Below are positions 50,253 to 58,384 of a stretch of DNA of 64,000 bases, piece after piece. The notes beneath the pieces are model-generated. The model saw only the letters and a list, made by a program, of their open reading frames with translations, did not search any database and was not told where the DNA came from. Each line of letters starts with the position of its first letter. Position 1 is the stretch's first letter. Source of the DNA: Cellulomonas uda (lineage in GTDB: Bacteria; Actinomycetota; Actinomycetes; Actinomycetales; Cellulomonadaceae); contig NZ_BJLP01000006.1 of NCBI RefSeq assembly GCF_006538705.1, positions 1-64,000 of the forward strand, written 5' to 3'. Position numbers and translations under genes: made by a program.

Positions 50253-52262
50253 TCAGGCCACGTCCCGCGACCGCGAGCCGACCGGCAGCCAGCGGTCCCA
50301 CCAGCGCAGCACGTGCTCGAACCGGGCGACGCGGTGCGACGGCCGGCCCGAGCGCGTGAGCTCGTGCCCCTCGCCCGGGAACAGCAGCAGCTCGCTCGGC
50401 ACCCCGCGGCGGCGCAGCTCGACGAACCAGCGCTGCCCCTGCTCCACCGGGCAGCGCCAGTCCTGCTCGGAGTGCACGACGAGCGTGGGCGTGGCGACCT
50501 CGCCGACCCGCGCCATGGGCGACTGCGCGGCGACGAGCTCCGCCTCCGTCGCCGGGTCGCCGAGGCACTCCAGCCCGAAGAACCAGCCGATGTCGCTCGA
50601 GCCCGTGAAGCTCACCGGATCCAGGAAGCCGCGCTCCACGATCGCGGCCGCGAACCGCTGCGTGCGCGTCGTGAGCCACGCCGTGAGGTACCCGCCGTAC
50701 GAGCCGCCCATCACGCCCGTGCGCTGCGGGTCGAGCCGCGGATCCGTGAGCGCCTCGTCGAGCAGCGCTAGCACGTCGTCCGCGTCGACCGTCCCGAACG
50801 CGCGTCGGATCGCCCGGCCGTGCGCCCGGCCCCGGCCCGACGAGCCGCGCGGGTTGCCGTGCACCACGGCGTAGCCCGCCTCGGCGAGCGTCTGCACCTC
50901 GTCGAACAGCGCGTGCGTGTACTGCGCGAACGGGCCGCCGTGGATCAGCAGGATCGTGGGGTGCGGACCCGCGCCGTAGCGGTCCGGGTCGGGTGTCGTG
51001 AGCCACCCCTCGACGCGGTACCCGTCGGGCGCGTGCGCGACGAGCGGCTCGGACACCCGCACACGGCCCGTCGCCCGCAGCGGCGCCGACCAGTCGGTCA
51101 GGGCCCGGCCCGTGTCGACGAGCACGACGTCCCCCGCGGAGTCCGGCGTCGCACGGACCGCGACGACCGCGCCGCCCGCCGCTGCTGCCGCGCCGACGAC
51201 GACCGCGCCGTCGAGGAGGTCCCTCGACCCGCCGTCGGACCCCACGAGCGTCAGGTGCACGGCACCCGAGCGCAGCGGTGCGACGAGCACGCCGTCGCCG
51301 ACCGGGACCAGCACACCCGGGTCGAGGTCCACCTCGTCGGGGTCGGTGACGCGCCGCGGAGAACCGGCGGGCCGGCCCTCGGCGGTCAGCGGCAGCTCGA
51401 ACAGACCCGTGAGCGCCGCGACGAAGTCACGCCCGGACTCCCCCACGTCCTCGGCGAGCAGCCACACCCGCGCGCCGTCGGGCGCCGGGACCGCGCGGGA
51501 CAGCGACAGGCTCGCGCCCGCGTCGGCGTCCGTGAGCGGCACGACCTGCGCGTCGCCCGACACGCCCGTCAGGTCCTCCGGCACGAGCAGCGCCACCGCG
51601 TCGCGGCGCAGGTCCTGCTCACGCGTGCCGTGCCGGCGCAGCAGCACCGCGACGGCACGGCCGTCCGGGAACCAGTGCGGCAGGTCCACGTCGTCGTCGG
51701 CGCAGGTCAGTGCGTACGACGCCGGGACGGGGACGGTGGAGCCCGAGGCATCCGGCACCTCGAGGACGAACACCTGGCGGACGCGGTCACGCAGGTGCCC
51801 GAGCCCGTCGGCACGGTTGCGCAGCTGCGTGATCAGCCGGGGCCGCTCGGCACCCGCGTCACCGTCCGCTGCGTACCGGCCCTCGTCCGGCACGCGCGCG
51901 ACGTAGGCGATGCGCCGGCCGTCGGGCGAGAACCGCGGCTGGCCCGCCCCCAGAGGCTGGTCGGTGACCCGGAACGGCTCTCCCCCGCTCGTCTCGACCA
52001 CGTACAGCTGCGGCTTGTCGCCCGTGGTGGACCGCACGAACACGACCCAACGACCGTCGGGTGACACGTCAGGCGCGGAGTCCGCGTGGCCGCGCGTGAG
52101 GACGCGCGGCGCCGAGCCGTCGAGCGGCACCAGCCAGAGGCCACCGCGGTACTCGTCCGCCTCCTCGTCGGGCTGCGAGAGAGCGACGACGGCCGCCGAC
52201 CCGTCGGGGACGAGGGCGACGGATCCGGGCGTGCGCAGGTGGAACAGGTCGTGAGGGAGCAT
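50253..52262 (-). CDS. S9-family prolyl oligopeptidase-like peptidase
   Basis: 669 residues: an N-terminal beta-propeller (about 10-400, with TolB/WD-like repeats such as DVSPDGRWVVFVRS and RFSPDGRRIAYVAR) and a C-terminal alpha/beta-hydrolase domain with Ser521 (GGSYGGY), Asp601 (EQDWRCP) and His633 (GEGHEL). No signal peptide, so a cytoplasmic peptidase acting on short peptides or acyl-peptides. The ATG has no ribosome-binding site; TACGGT ends 6 bases before it, predicting a leaderless message. Open frame upstream of the ATG lacks family similarity. Confidence 0.94.
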   Translation of the reverse strand: MLPHDLFHLRTPGSVALVPDGSAAVVALSQPDEEADEYRGGLWLVPLDGSAPRVLTRGHADSAPDVSPDGRWVVFVRSTTGDKPQLYVVETSGGEPFRVTDQPLGAGQPRFSPDGRRIAYVARVPDEGRYAADGDAGAERPRLITQLRNRADGLGHLRDRVRQVFVLEVPDASGSTVPVPASYALTCADDDVDLPHWFPDGRAVAVLLRRHGTREQDLRRDAVALLVPEDLTGVSGDAQVVPLTDADAGASLSLSRAVPAPDGARVWLLAEDVGESGRDFVAALTGLFELPLTAEGRPAGSPRRVTDPDEVDLDPGVLVPVGDGVLVAPLRSGAVHLTLVGSDGGSRDLLDGAVVVGAAAAAGGAVVAVRATPDSAGDVVLVDTGRALTDWSAPLRATGRVRVSEPLVAHAPDGYRVEGWLTTPDPDRYGAGPHPTILLIHGGPFAQYTHALFDEVQTLAEAGYAVVHGNPRGSSGRGRAHGRAIRRAFGTVDADDVLALLDEALTDPRLDPQRTGVMGGSYGGYLTAWLTTRTQRFAAAIVERGFLDPVSFTGSSDIGWFFGLECLGDPATEAELVAAQSPMARVGEVATPTLVVHSEQDWRCPVEQGQRWFVELRRRGVPSELLLFPGEGHELTRSGRPSHRVARFEHVLRWWDRWLPVGSRSRDVA

Positions 52263-52268
52263 GGCTCG

Positions 52269-52274
52269 ACCGTA
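52269..52274 (-). promoter_or_regulatory. Predicted leaderless -10 element of the S9 peptidase
   Basis: TACGGT on the reverse strand, 6 bases before the ATG; no visible -35. Confidence 0.4.
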
Positions 52275-52386
52275 ACCCGCGGCCGACGGCCCCCCGGCAC
52301 GTGCCCCACCGACCCGGGCCGACGAGCAGCCCGCGCCGGACCGCTGTCGTCCCTCGCAGCAGCTCCTCGGCGTGAGCCGGGACCGG

Positions 52387-53022
52387 TCAGCCGGCTCCGC
52401 CCGCTCCGGGAGCCGACCCGGCCGACTGCGCTCCGGAGCCCGCGACTGCGGCGGGTGCCTCGGTGCCGCCTGCTGCGGTGTCGGCTGCGGCGGTGTCGGC
52501 TGCCGCGGTGTCGGGCGTCGCGACGCCCGGCGCTGCTGCGTCCGCAGCCTCGTCACGAGCGCCCCGGTCGCGGTCGTCACGCTCCGCCCGGAGCACGGTG
52601 ATCGCGGCCTCGAAGTCCTCGAGCGAGTCGAACGCCTGGTAGACGCTGGCGAACCGCAGGTAGGCGACCTCGTCGAGCTCGCGCAGCGGCCCGAGGATCG
52701 CCAGGCCGATCTCGTAGGCGTCGATCTCCGCGGACCCGGACGAGCGCAGCGTCTCCTCGACCTTCTGGGCGAGCAGCGCGAGATCGTCCTCGCTCACCGG
52801 CCGGCCCTGGCATGCCTTGCGCACGCCCCCGGCGATCTTGTCCCGGCTGAACGGCTCCGTGGCACCCGAGCGCTTCACGACCGACAGGCTCGTCGTCTCC
52901 ACCGTGGTGAACCGGCGGTTGCACGACGGGCACTGACGGCGACGGCGGATCGACGCGCCGTCGTCCGAGGTGCGGGAGTCGACCACCCGGGAGTCCGGGT
53001 GCCGGCAGAACGGGCAGTGCAC
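52387..53022 (-). CDS. nrdR: Ribonucleotide-reductase repressor NrdR, with a long Ala-rich tail
   Basis: Zinc-ribbon/ATP-cone repressor of ribonucleotide reductase genes. Zinc ribbon CPFC and CPSC at 3-6 and 31-34, basic DNA-contact region RRRRQ, and the ATP-cone ([20 protein letters not shown] onward, about 47-140). NrdR is normally about 150-160 residues; this one has 211, the extra 55 or so being a low-complexity Ala/Thr/Gly tail with repeated DTAAA. GTG start with AGGAGG. It follows the LysM gene on the same strand, the usual actinobacterial order lexA / LysM-nrdR. No NrdR box was recognised in the window. Confidence 0.94.
   Translation of the reverse strand: MHCPFCRHPDSRVVDSRTSDDGASIRRRRQCPSCNRRFTTVETTSLSVVKRSGATEPFSRDKIAGGVRKACQGRPVSEDDLALLAQKVEETLRSSGSAEIDAYEIGLAILGPLRELDEVAYLRFASVYQAFDSLEDFEAAITVLRAERDDRDRGARDEAADAAAPGVATPDTAAADTAAADTAAGGTEAPAAVAGSGAQSAGSAPGAGGAG
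52474..52518. repeat. 15-bp repeats encoding the NrdR tail
   Basis: Three near-perfect copies of GCGGTGTCGGCTGCG-type units code for the DTAAA repeat in the C-terminal extension of NrdR. Confidence 0.7.
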
Positions 53023-53135
53023 CCTGGAGCCTCCTGCTGCATCGCTGTCGTCGGGCCGCGCTCGCGCGCGTCGCCCACGCGACGGTAGGCCACGCCTCCC
53101 CCTGCCGCAAGGCAGTGACCCGCGAGGGCCGCGGC

Positions 53136-53549
53136 TCAGCCGCGCGGGACGACGAGCTCCTGACCGGCGTCGACGTGCGTGCCCGACATGCCGTTGACCC
53201 GGACCAGCTCGCGGACCTGGTGCTGCACCGACTCGCCCGCCGCACGAGAGGAGGCGGCGATGTCCCACAGCGTGTCCCCGGTGCGCACGACGTAGCGCTC
53301 GACCGTCGCGTCCGAGGTGGCACCCGCCGCGGCGTGCGACCCCAGCACGAACGCCATGCCGGACAGGGCGAGCGCGAGGACCGTGACGACCGCACGCCCG
53401 CGGCGCGTCAGCCGCAGCGGCGCCTCGCCCGCGGAGCGGCCCGCCGTCGGCGCGGCCAGAGCCGCTGCACGGTCGCGGGAGGCCCGTGCCGGACGACCTG
53501 CTCGACGACCCGCACCGATCATGTCGGGTCCGATCACCATCGCGCTCAT
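53136..53549 (-). CDS. LysM-domain membrane protein divergent from lexA (putative SOS division regulator)
   Basis: 137 residues: a basic cytoplasmic N-terminus with Arg/Ala-rich stretch, one membrane span (about 51-70) and a C-terminal extracytoplasmic LysM domain ([19 protein letters not shown] ... [20 protein letters not shown]) that binds peptidoglycan. Topology and position match Rv2719c/ChiZ of Mycobacterium and YneA of Bacillus, SOS-induced LysM proteins next to lexA that delay division. ATG start with GAGGGAGAGCG ahead; further ATGs upstream are possible but lack a site. Two LexA-like boxes lie 115-185 bases upstream. Role in division is inferred. Confidence 0.85.
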   Translation of the reverse strand: MSAMVIGPDMIGAGRRAGRPARASRDRAAALAAPTAGRSAGEAPLRLTRRGRAVVTVLALALSGMAFVLGSHAAAGATSDATVERYVVRTGDTLWDIAASSRAAGESVQHQVRELVRVNGMSGTHVDAGQELVVPRG

Positions 53550-53664
53550 CGCTCTCCCTCTCCCTGACATCCGTCCACCGCGCCACGCGTCCGGCCGATC
53601 GTGCCGCCGGTGCGCCTGCCGCGACTCCCGCGCCTCGTACGCGCGTTCGTCATACACGTGTTCG

Positions 53665-53680
53665 TCGTACGTCTGTACGA
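53665..53680. promoter_or_regulatory. Second, diverged LexA-like palindrome
   Basis: TCGTAC-GTCT-GTACGA: a perfect 6-4-6 palindrome that differs from the LexA consensus at one symmetric position in each half. It is on the LysM side. Confidence 0.5.
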
Positions 53681-53717
53681 AGTTCTACCAGAGGCCTGCG
53701 ACACGCGTCCAGAGATG

Positions 53718-53758
53718 TCGAACAGATGTTTGATATCGCCCGTCCACCTGCGTAGGCT
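53718..53758 (+). promoter_or_regulatory. lexA promoter overlapped by an SOS box
   Basis: LexA box TCGAAC-AGAT-GTTTGA (53718-53733, 11 of 12 consensus bases) overlaps -35 TTGATA (53730-53735); a 17-base spacer leads to -10 TAGGCT (53753-53758). This is the standard autoregulated design. Confidence 0.85.
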
Positions 53759-53933
53759 TCCTGCCGAGGAACAGCGCACCACCGACCACTGACATCCCCC
53801 GCGACGAGGCCGTGGACCAGGGCCTTCACCGCCGGGGACGCCATCCGGCGGTGCGCACCGGGCGGCGGACCGACGACGCCCCGGAGAGGCCGGCCGACGG
53901 CGGTCGGTGGCAGGGCGGACTGGAGGGGTGGAC

Positions 53934-54734
53934 GTGACGGACCAGCGAACCGAGGACGTGACCGGGCAGCAGCCCACCGGGGGCGACGCCACCGGCGGCT
54001 CCGTCGGCGGCGAGGGACGGCTGGGTACGGTGCACGAGCTGCCCGAGACCCCCCCGGGCCCGGACGGTCTGACGGCGCGTCAGCGCCTGGTCCTGCAGAC
54101 GATCCGCGTCTCGGTCGAGACGCGCGGCTACCCGCCGAGCATGCGCGAGATCGGCGAGGCTGTCGGGCTGACGAGCCCGTCCAGCGTGAAGCACCAGCTC
54201 ACGGCGCTCGAGCGCAAGGGCTACCTGCGGCGTGACCCCAAGCGCCCGCGGGCGATCGAGGTCGTGCACCCGGACGACTCGCGCGGCGTCCCGCAGTGGG
54301 GCGGCCAGGACGCCCCCTCGCAGGTGTCGCTCGGGGACGGGGGCGAGGAGCAGCTCTCGGCACCCGCGTACGTCCCGCTCGTCGGGAGGATCGCCGCCGG
54401 CGGCCCGATCCTCGCCGAGCAGGTGGTCGAGGACGTGTTCCCCCTGCCGCGCCAGCTGGTCGGTGAGGGCGAGCTGTTCATGCTCAAGGTCAGCGGCGAC
54501 TCGATGGTCGACGCGGCGATCTGCGACGGCGACTGGGTGGTCGTGCGGCGTCAGCCCGTCGCGGAGAACGGCGAGATCGTCGCGGCGATGATCGACGGCG
54601 AGGCGACCGTCAAGACCCTGCGACGCGCGGACGGGCACGTGTGGCTCCTGCCCCACAACGCCGCCTACGCCCCCATCCCGGGCGACGACGCCACGATCCT
54701 CGGTCGCGTCGTCAGCGTGCTGCGGAGCCTGTGA
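53934..54734 (+). CDS. lexA: SOS repressor LexA
   Basis: SOS repressor and self-cleaving protease, 266 residues, longer than usual by a disordered Gly/Thr-rich N-terminus of about 40. Winged helix at about 45-115 ([36 protein letters not shown] first part, then [15 protein letters not shown]). Cleavage site Ala155-Gly156 (RIAAGGP), catalytic Ser190 (SGDSMVD) and Lys227 (GEATVKTL) are intact. The GTG chosen has GGAGGGG five bases ahead; a start 27 bases upstream has no such site. Controls itself, the LysM gene and HEPN-dinB in this window. Confidence 0.95.
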   Translation: MTDQRTEDVTGQQPTGGDATGGSVGGEGRLGTVHELPETPPGPDGLTARQRLVLQTIRVSVETRGYPPSMREIGEAVGLTSPSSVKHQLTALERKGYLRRDPKRPRAIEVVHPDDSRGVPQWGGQDAPSQVSLGDGGEEQLSAPAYVPLVGRIAAGGPILAEQVVEDVFPLPRQLVGEGELFMLKVSGDSMVDAAICDGDWVVVRRQPVAENGEIVAAMIDGEATVKTLRRADGHVWLLPHNAAYAPIPGDDATILGRVVSVLRSL

Positions 54735-54958
54735 ACGCCGTGCCCGGCCGACTGCCCGACCCGCCACCGGGGCTCGGTCGCCGCCTGGCGCAGCGGCTCG
54801 CCCGCCCGTCCGACGACGAGCGCACGAACAGCGCGCGCACGGACGAGACGAACGACGCCAGCAGCACGGGCCGCACCGACAGCACCGGCAGCACCGAAAG
54901 CACCGACGAGGCAGCCGTCGCCGACGACCGCTGGGAGGACCGCACCTGGTCCGAGTGA
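54731..54958 (+). CDS. Small hypothetical protein coupled to lexA
   Basis: A 75-residue open frame that starts GTGA on the lexA stop codon and keeps strong G/C at third positions to its own stop. The protein is low in complexity: basic, Pro-rich N-terminus, then a Ser/Thr/Asp-rich part (STGSTEST) and an acidic Trp-containing end ([11 protein letters not shown]). No family recognised. Codon bias and coupling favour a real gene, probably SOS-induced with lexA. Confidence 0.55.
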   Translation: MNAVPGRLPDPPPGLGRRLAQRLARPSDDERTNSARTDETNDASSTGRTDSTGSTESTDEAAVADDRWEDRTWSE

Positions 54959-54973
54959 GGCGCCACGACGACG

Positions 54974-55017
54974 GACGACGGCCCGCCCCCGCATCTCCCG
55001 GGCGGCGGGCCGTCGTC
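54974..55017. terminator. Terminator between the lexA operon and ldh
   Basis: Perfect 14-bp stem (54974-54987 with 55004-55017) and a 16-base loop between converging genes. Confidence 0.8.
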
Positions 55018-55022
55018 GTCCG

Positions 55023-56036
55023 TCAGAAGCCGAAGCGCCGGGCGACGTCCCGCACGGCCTGGGCGGAGGAGCGCAGGCCGGAGAGCTCGTCGACGGACAT
55101 GGGCACCGGCAGGCGGTCGAGCACCCCGGGCGAGCCGACGATGGACGGCACGGACAGGCAGACGTCGTCGATGCCGTAGTACCCGGTCAGGAGCGAGGAG
55201 ACGGGCAGGACCCGGCGCTCGTCCTTGAGGATCGCCTCGATGATGCGCGACCCGGCGAGCGCGACCGCGTAGTTCGTCGCACCCTTGCCCTCGATGATCC
55301 GGTAGGCGGACTCGACGACCTCGCGCGCGATCTCGTCGCGCACCGCGCTGGTGAGCGGCCCCTCGCCCTCGATGCCCTGCCACTCGAGGAGCGGGATCGC
55401 ACCGATCGACGCCGAGCTCCACAGGGGCAGCTCGGAGTCGCCGTGCTCACCGGCGATGTACGCGTGCACGTTCTGCACGGCGACTCCGGTGTGCTTCGCG
55501 ATGAGGTACCGCAGCCGGGAGGAGTCCAGCACGGTCCCGGACCCGAACAGCTGCGTGGGCGGCAGGCCGGAGATCTTGAGCGACGCGTAGGTCACGACGT
55601 CGACGGGGTTCGTCACCATCACGTAGACCGCGTTCGGCGCGACCTCGACGAGCGAGGGCAGGACCTTCCTGACGAGCCCGATGGTGGCCTCCGCGAGGTC
55701 CAGGCGCGTCTGGCCGGGCTTCTGCTTGGCGCCCGCGGTGAAGACGACCACGTCCGCGTCCGCGCAGACCGCGATGTCGTCGGACCCGACGACCTCGGCC
55801 ATGGACATGAACTGGATGCCGTGGCCCAGGTCGAGCGCCTCGGCCTCGACCTTCGCCTTGTTGATGTCGAAGAGCGCGACGGTGCGCGCGGCGCCGCGCA
55901 TCAGCGTCGCGTAGGCCATGGTCGAGCCGACGGCGCCGGCGCCGACGATCGCGACCTTCGACGTCCGCCGGTGGCTCGGGGCGCCGGAGAGGCTGGGCTC
56001 CTCGTCGGCGAGGCTCTCGGCGATCTGCTCGGACAT
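55023..56036 (-). CDS. ldh: L-lactate dehydrogenase
   Basis: Reduces pyruvate to L-lactate with NADH in fermentation; 337 residues. NAD site VAIVGAGAVGSTMAYATLM, NAD-specific FDINKAK acidic strand end, coenzyme-loop region TAGAKQKPGQTRLDL with catalytic Arg, NPVDVVTYASLKISG, and the active His in YIAGEHGDSELPLW. Gly/Gln at the loop position (GAKQKPGQTR) mark lactate rather than malate dehydrogenase. ATG start with AGGAGG ahead; the in-frame ATG 45 bases upstream lacks a site. Short acidic N-terminal extension of about 25 residues. Confidence 0.94.
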   Translation of the reverse strand: MSEQIAESLADEEPSLSGAPSHRRTSKVAIVGAGAVGSTMAYATLMRGAARTVALFDINKAKVEAEALDLGHGIQFMSMAEVVGSDDIAVCADADVVVFTAGAKQKPGQTRLDLAEATIGLVRKVLPSLVEVAPNAVYVMVTNPVDVVTYASLKISGLPPTQLFGSGTVLDSSRLRYLIAKHTGVAVQNVHAYIAGEHGDSELPLWSSASIGAIPLLEWQGIEGEGPLTSAVRDEIAREVVESAYRIIEGKGATNYAVALAGSRIIEAILKDERRVLPVSSLLTGYYGIDDVCLSVPSIVGSPGVLDRLPVPMSVDELSGLRSSAQAVRDVARRFGF

Positions 56037-56126
56037 CGTGGCGCCTCCTGGCATGGCGGTGGACGGGGGTGACGGGCCCATGACCTGCGCGTCCGCGCGC
56101 GGGGCCGTCCCTGGCAGGCTACCGGC

Positions 56127-58265
56127 TCAGGAGTCCCGCAGGCGCGTCAGCGCGGCGAGCGCGACGTCCCGGTCGGTCGTGCGCCAGAACGCCGGCATGG
56201 ACCGGGCGAGGAACTCGCCGTACCGGGCGGTGGCGAGCCGCGGGTCCAGGACGGCGACCACGCCCTTGTCCTGCGGTCCGCGGACCAGGCGACCCGCGCC
56301 CTGAGCGAGGAGCAGCGCAGCGTGCGTCGCGGAGACGGCCATGAACCCGTTGCCCCCGGACCGGGCGACGACGTCGGCACGGGCGGAGCGAACGGGGTCG
56401 TCGGGACGGGGGAACGGGATCCGGTCGATGATCACGAGCCGGCACGCCCGGCCGGGGACGTCGACGCCCTGCCAGAGCGCGAGCGTCCCGAACAGGCAGG
56501 TCGGCTCGTCGGCGGCGAACCGTGCGACGAGGGTGGGCAGCTGGTCGTCGCCCTGCAGCAGCACGGGCACGTCGAGCCGCTCGCGCATCGCCTCGGCGGC
56601 GGCGTTCGCCGCCCGGCGCGACGAGAACAGGCCGAGGGTCGCGCCGCCGGACGCGCGCACGAGCGCCTCGATCTCGTCGAGCTGCGCGTCGGTCGCGGGC
56701 TCGCGGCCGGGTGGCGGCAGGCGCCGGGCCACGTAGCAGATCCCCTGCCGCGGGTAGTCGAACGGGCTCCCGACGTCGAGGCCGCGCCAGCGCACCGGTC
56801 CCGTCGCGTCGGCGGGTGCGGGGTCGGCGCCGGGCACGCTCGTCGGTCCGACCGGTTCTGCGTCGGGCCGCAGCTCCAGACCGACCGACCGCGCCATCGG
56901 GTCGAACGACCCGCCGAGCGCGAGGGTCGCGGACGTGAGCACCGCGGTGCGTCCGGCGAGCAGCTGCGTGCGGATGAGCCCGTTGACGGACAACGGTGCC
57001 GCGAGCAGGCGCGTGGTGGTCGCGCCCGAGCGGTCCTCGCCGCGTGCGCACCACATCACGGTCCGGGCGAGGTCCTCGGGAGTGCCGGTCATGCGCTCGG
57101 CGGTCTCGAACAGGGTGAGGACCGCGGACTGGGCGACCTTGCGCCCGCCGTCCGCGGGCGCGCCGCCTGCGCTCCCGCCGGCCTCGGGCCGCAGCAGGGA
57201 CAGCAGCGTGCGGGCCGCGTCCCGCACCGCCGCGACCGCGTCGTGCACCGCGGGTGGCAGCCCGTCGCTGAACCGCCCCTCGGGCAACGGGACGATCGCG
57301 CCCGCGAGCGCCTCCCCCGCGGCCTCGAGGTCGCTGCCGGGGACGCCGCCGTGGCGGCGCGCGACGCGGGCGGCGTGCTGCACGACGGGCAGCGAGAGCT
57401 CCGCGGTGGCCTGCGCGGTCACCCGGTCGGCGAGCTCGTGCGCCTCGTCGACGACGAGCACCTCGTGGTCCGGGAGGACGTGCGGGGAGCCGGACGCTGC
57501 GATGCCGAGCATCGCGTGGTTCGTCACGACGACGTCGGCCTCGCGAGCGGACGCCCGCGCGCGCTCCGGGAAGCACTCGTCGAGCTTGGGGCACGCGGAC
57601 CCGATGCACTCGAGCGACGTGACGGACACCTGCCGCCACGCGCGGTCGGTGACGCCGGGGACCAGGTCGTCGCGGTCGCCGGTGTCGGTCTCCTGCGCCC
57701 ACTCCCGCAGCCGCACGACCTGCTGGCCGAGGCTCGCGGGCGCCGCCTCCCCCGCGTCGGGGTGCTCCGCGGCGCCGGCGCGCTCGGGGAGGTCGAACAG
57801 CGCGCCCTGGTCGTCCGCGGGGTACCCGCCCTCGACCTTGTGCAGGCACAGGTAGTTGTGCCAGCCCTTGAGCAGGGCGATGTGCGGGCGGCGGGGCAGG
57901 TGCGGGGCGAGCGCGTCCGCGACGAGCGGCAGGTCGCGGGTGAGGACCTGGCGCTGCAGGGCGAGCGTCGCGGTGGACACGACGACGCGCTCGTCGGCGT
58001 GCACGGCGTGCCGGACGGCGGGCACGAGGTACCCGAGCGACTTCCCGGTGCCGGTGCCCGCCTGCACCAGCAGGTGCTCGCCCGAGTCGAGGGACTGTGC
58101 GACGGCCCGCGCCATGAGGTGCTGACCGTCACGCCTGGCGCCCCCGAGGACGCCGACCGCGACGTCCAGGAGCTCGTCGACCGCCCGGTCGCGCTCGGCC
58201 GAGCGGGCGCCGGTCTCCTCCGCGGTGTCGCCGTCAGGAGCGGCGGCGGGCGACGGAGACGGCAT
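56127..58265 (-). CDS. dinG: DinG-type ATP-dependent helicase
   Basis: XPD/DinG-type superfamily-2 helicase, 712 residues. Walker A VQAGTGTGKSLGY (about 66-78), DEAH box VLVVDEAHELAD, iron-sulfur cluster cysteines in the region CLHK ... ECIGSACPKLDECF between motifs Ia and II, and late motifs LFSSRRAAN, GTLALWQGVDVPG and AQGAGRLVRGPQDKG. DinG unwinds R-loops and G4 structures and is SOS-regulated in E. coli; no LexA box was found here. TAGGCT ends 6 bases before the ATG, and there is no ribosome-binding site, predicting leaderless translation. Confidence 0.93.
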   Translation of the reverse strand: MPSPSPAAAPDGDTAEETGARSAERDRAVDELLDVAVGVLGGARRDGQHLMARAVAQSLDSGEHLLVQAGTGTGKSLGYLVPAVRHAVHADERVVVSTATLALQRQVLTRDLPLVADALAPHLPRRPHIALLKGWHNYLCLHKVEGGYPADDQGALFDLPERAGAAEHPDAGEAAPASLGQQVVRLREWAQETDTGDRDDLVPGVTDRAWRQVSVTSLECIGSACPKLDECFPERARASAREADVVVTNHAMLGIAASGSPHVLPDHEVLVVDEAHELADRVTAQATAELSLPVVQHAARVARRHGGVPGSDLEAAGEALAGAIVPLPEGRFSDGLPPAVHDAVAAVRDAARTLLSLLRPEAGGSAGGAPADGGRKVAQSAVLTLFETAERMTGTPEDLARTVMWCARGEDRSGATTTRLLAAPLSVNGLIRTQLLAGRTAVLTSATLALGGSFDPMARSVGLELRPDAEPVGPTSVPGADPAPADATGPVRWRGLDVGSPFDYPRQGICYVARRLPPPGREPATDAQLDEIEALVRASGGATLGLFSSRRAANAAAEAMRERLDVPVLLQGDDQLPTLVARFAADEPTCLFGTLALWQGVDVPGRACRLVIIDRIPFPRPDDPVRSARADVVARSGGNGFMAVSATHAALLLAQGAGRLVRGPQDKGVVAVLDPRLATARYGEFLARSMPAFWRTTDRDVALAALTRLRDS

Positions 58266-58271
58266 CGGGCC

Positions 58272-58277
58272 AGCCTA
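58272..58277 (-). promoter_or_regulatory. Predicted leaderless -10 element of dinG
   Basis: TAGGCT on the reverse strand, 6 bases before the ATG. Confidence 0.45.
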
Positions 58278-58304
58278 GTGGGAAGCCCGGACCACCCCAC
58301 CGGT

Positions 58305-58368
58305 CGGTGGGGTGGGCGGCCGGTGGGGTGGGCGGCCGGTGGCGTGCGCGGCCGGCAGCGTGGGCGGC
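58305..58368. repeat. Four 16-bp tandem repeats upstream of dinG
   Basis: Units close to CGGTGGGGTGGGCGGC: the first two are identical, the next two diverged. They fill the gap between the ABC permease stop and the dinG promoter. G-runs on the forward strand could form a G-quadruplex. Confidence 0.85.
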
Positions 58369-58384
58369 CGGTCGGGTGCCGGCG

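Larger units (their letters stand above)
53550..53933. promoter_or_regulatory. Divergent LysM / lexA control region
   Basis: 384 bases without a gene, A/T-richer than its surroundings between 53645 and 53740. It contains the two LexA-type boxes and the lexA promoter given separately. The lexA side has a leader of about 170 bases in which I recognise no element. Confidence 0.75.

Noticed and set aside
56127..58265. LexA box upstream of dinG
   Set aside because: dinG is an SOS gene in E. coli, but no TCGAAC-N4-GTTCGA-like palindrome occurs between it and the ABC permease.
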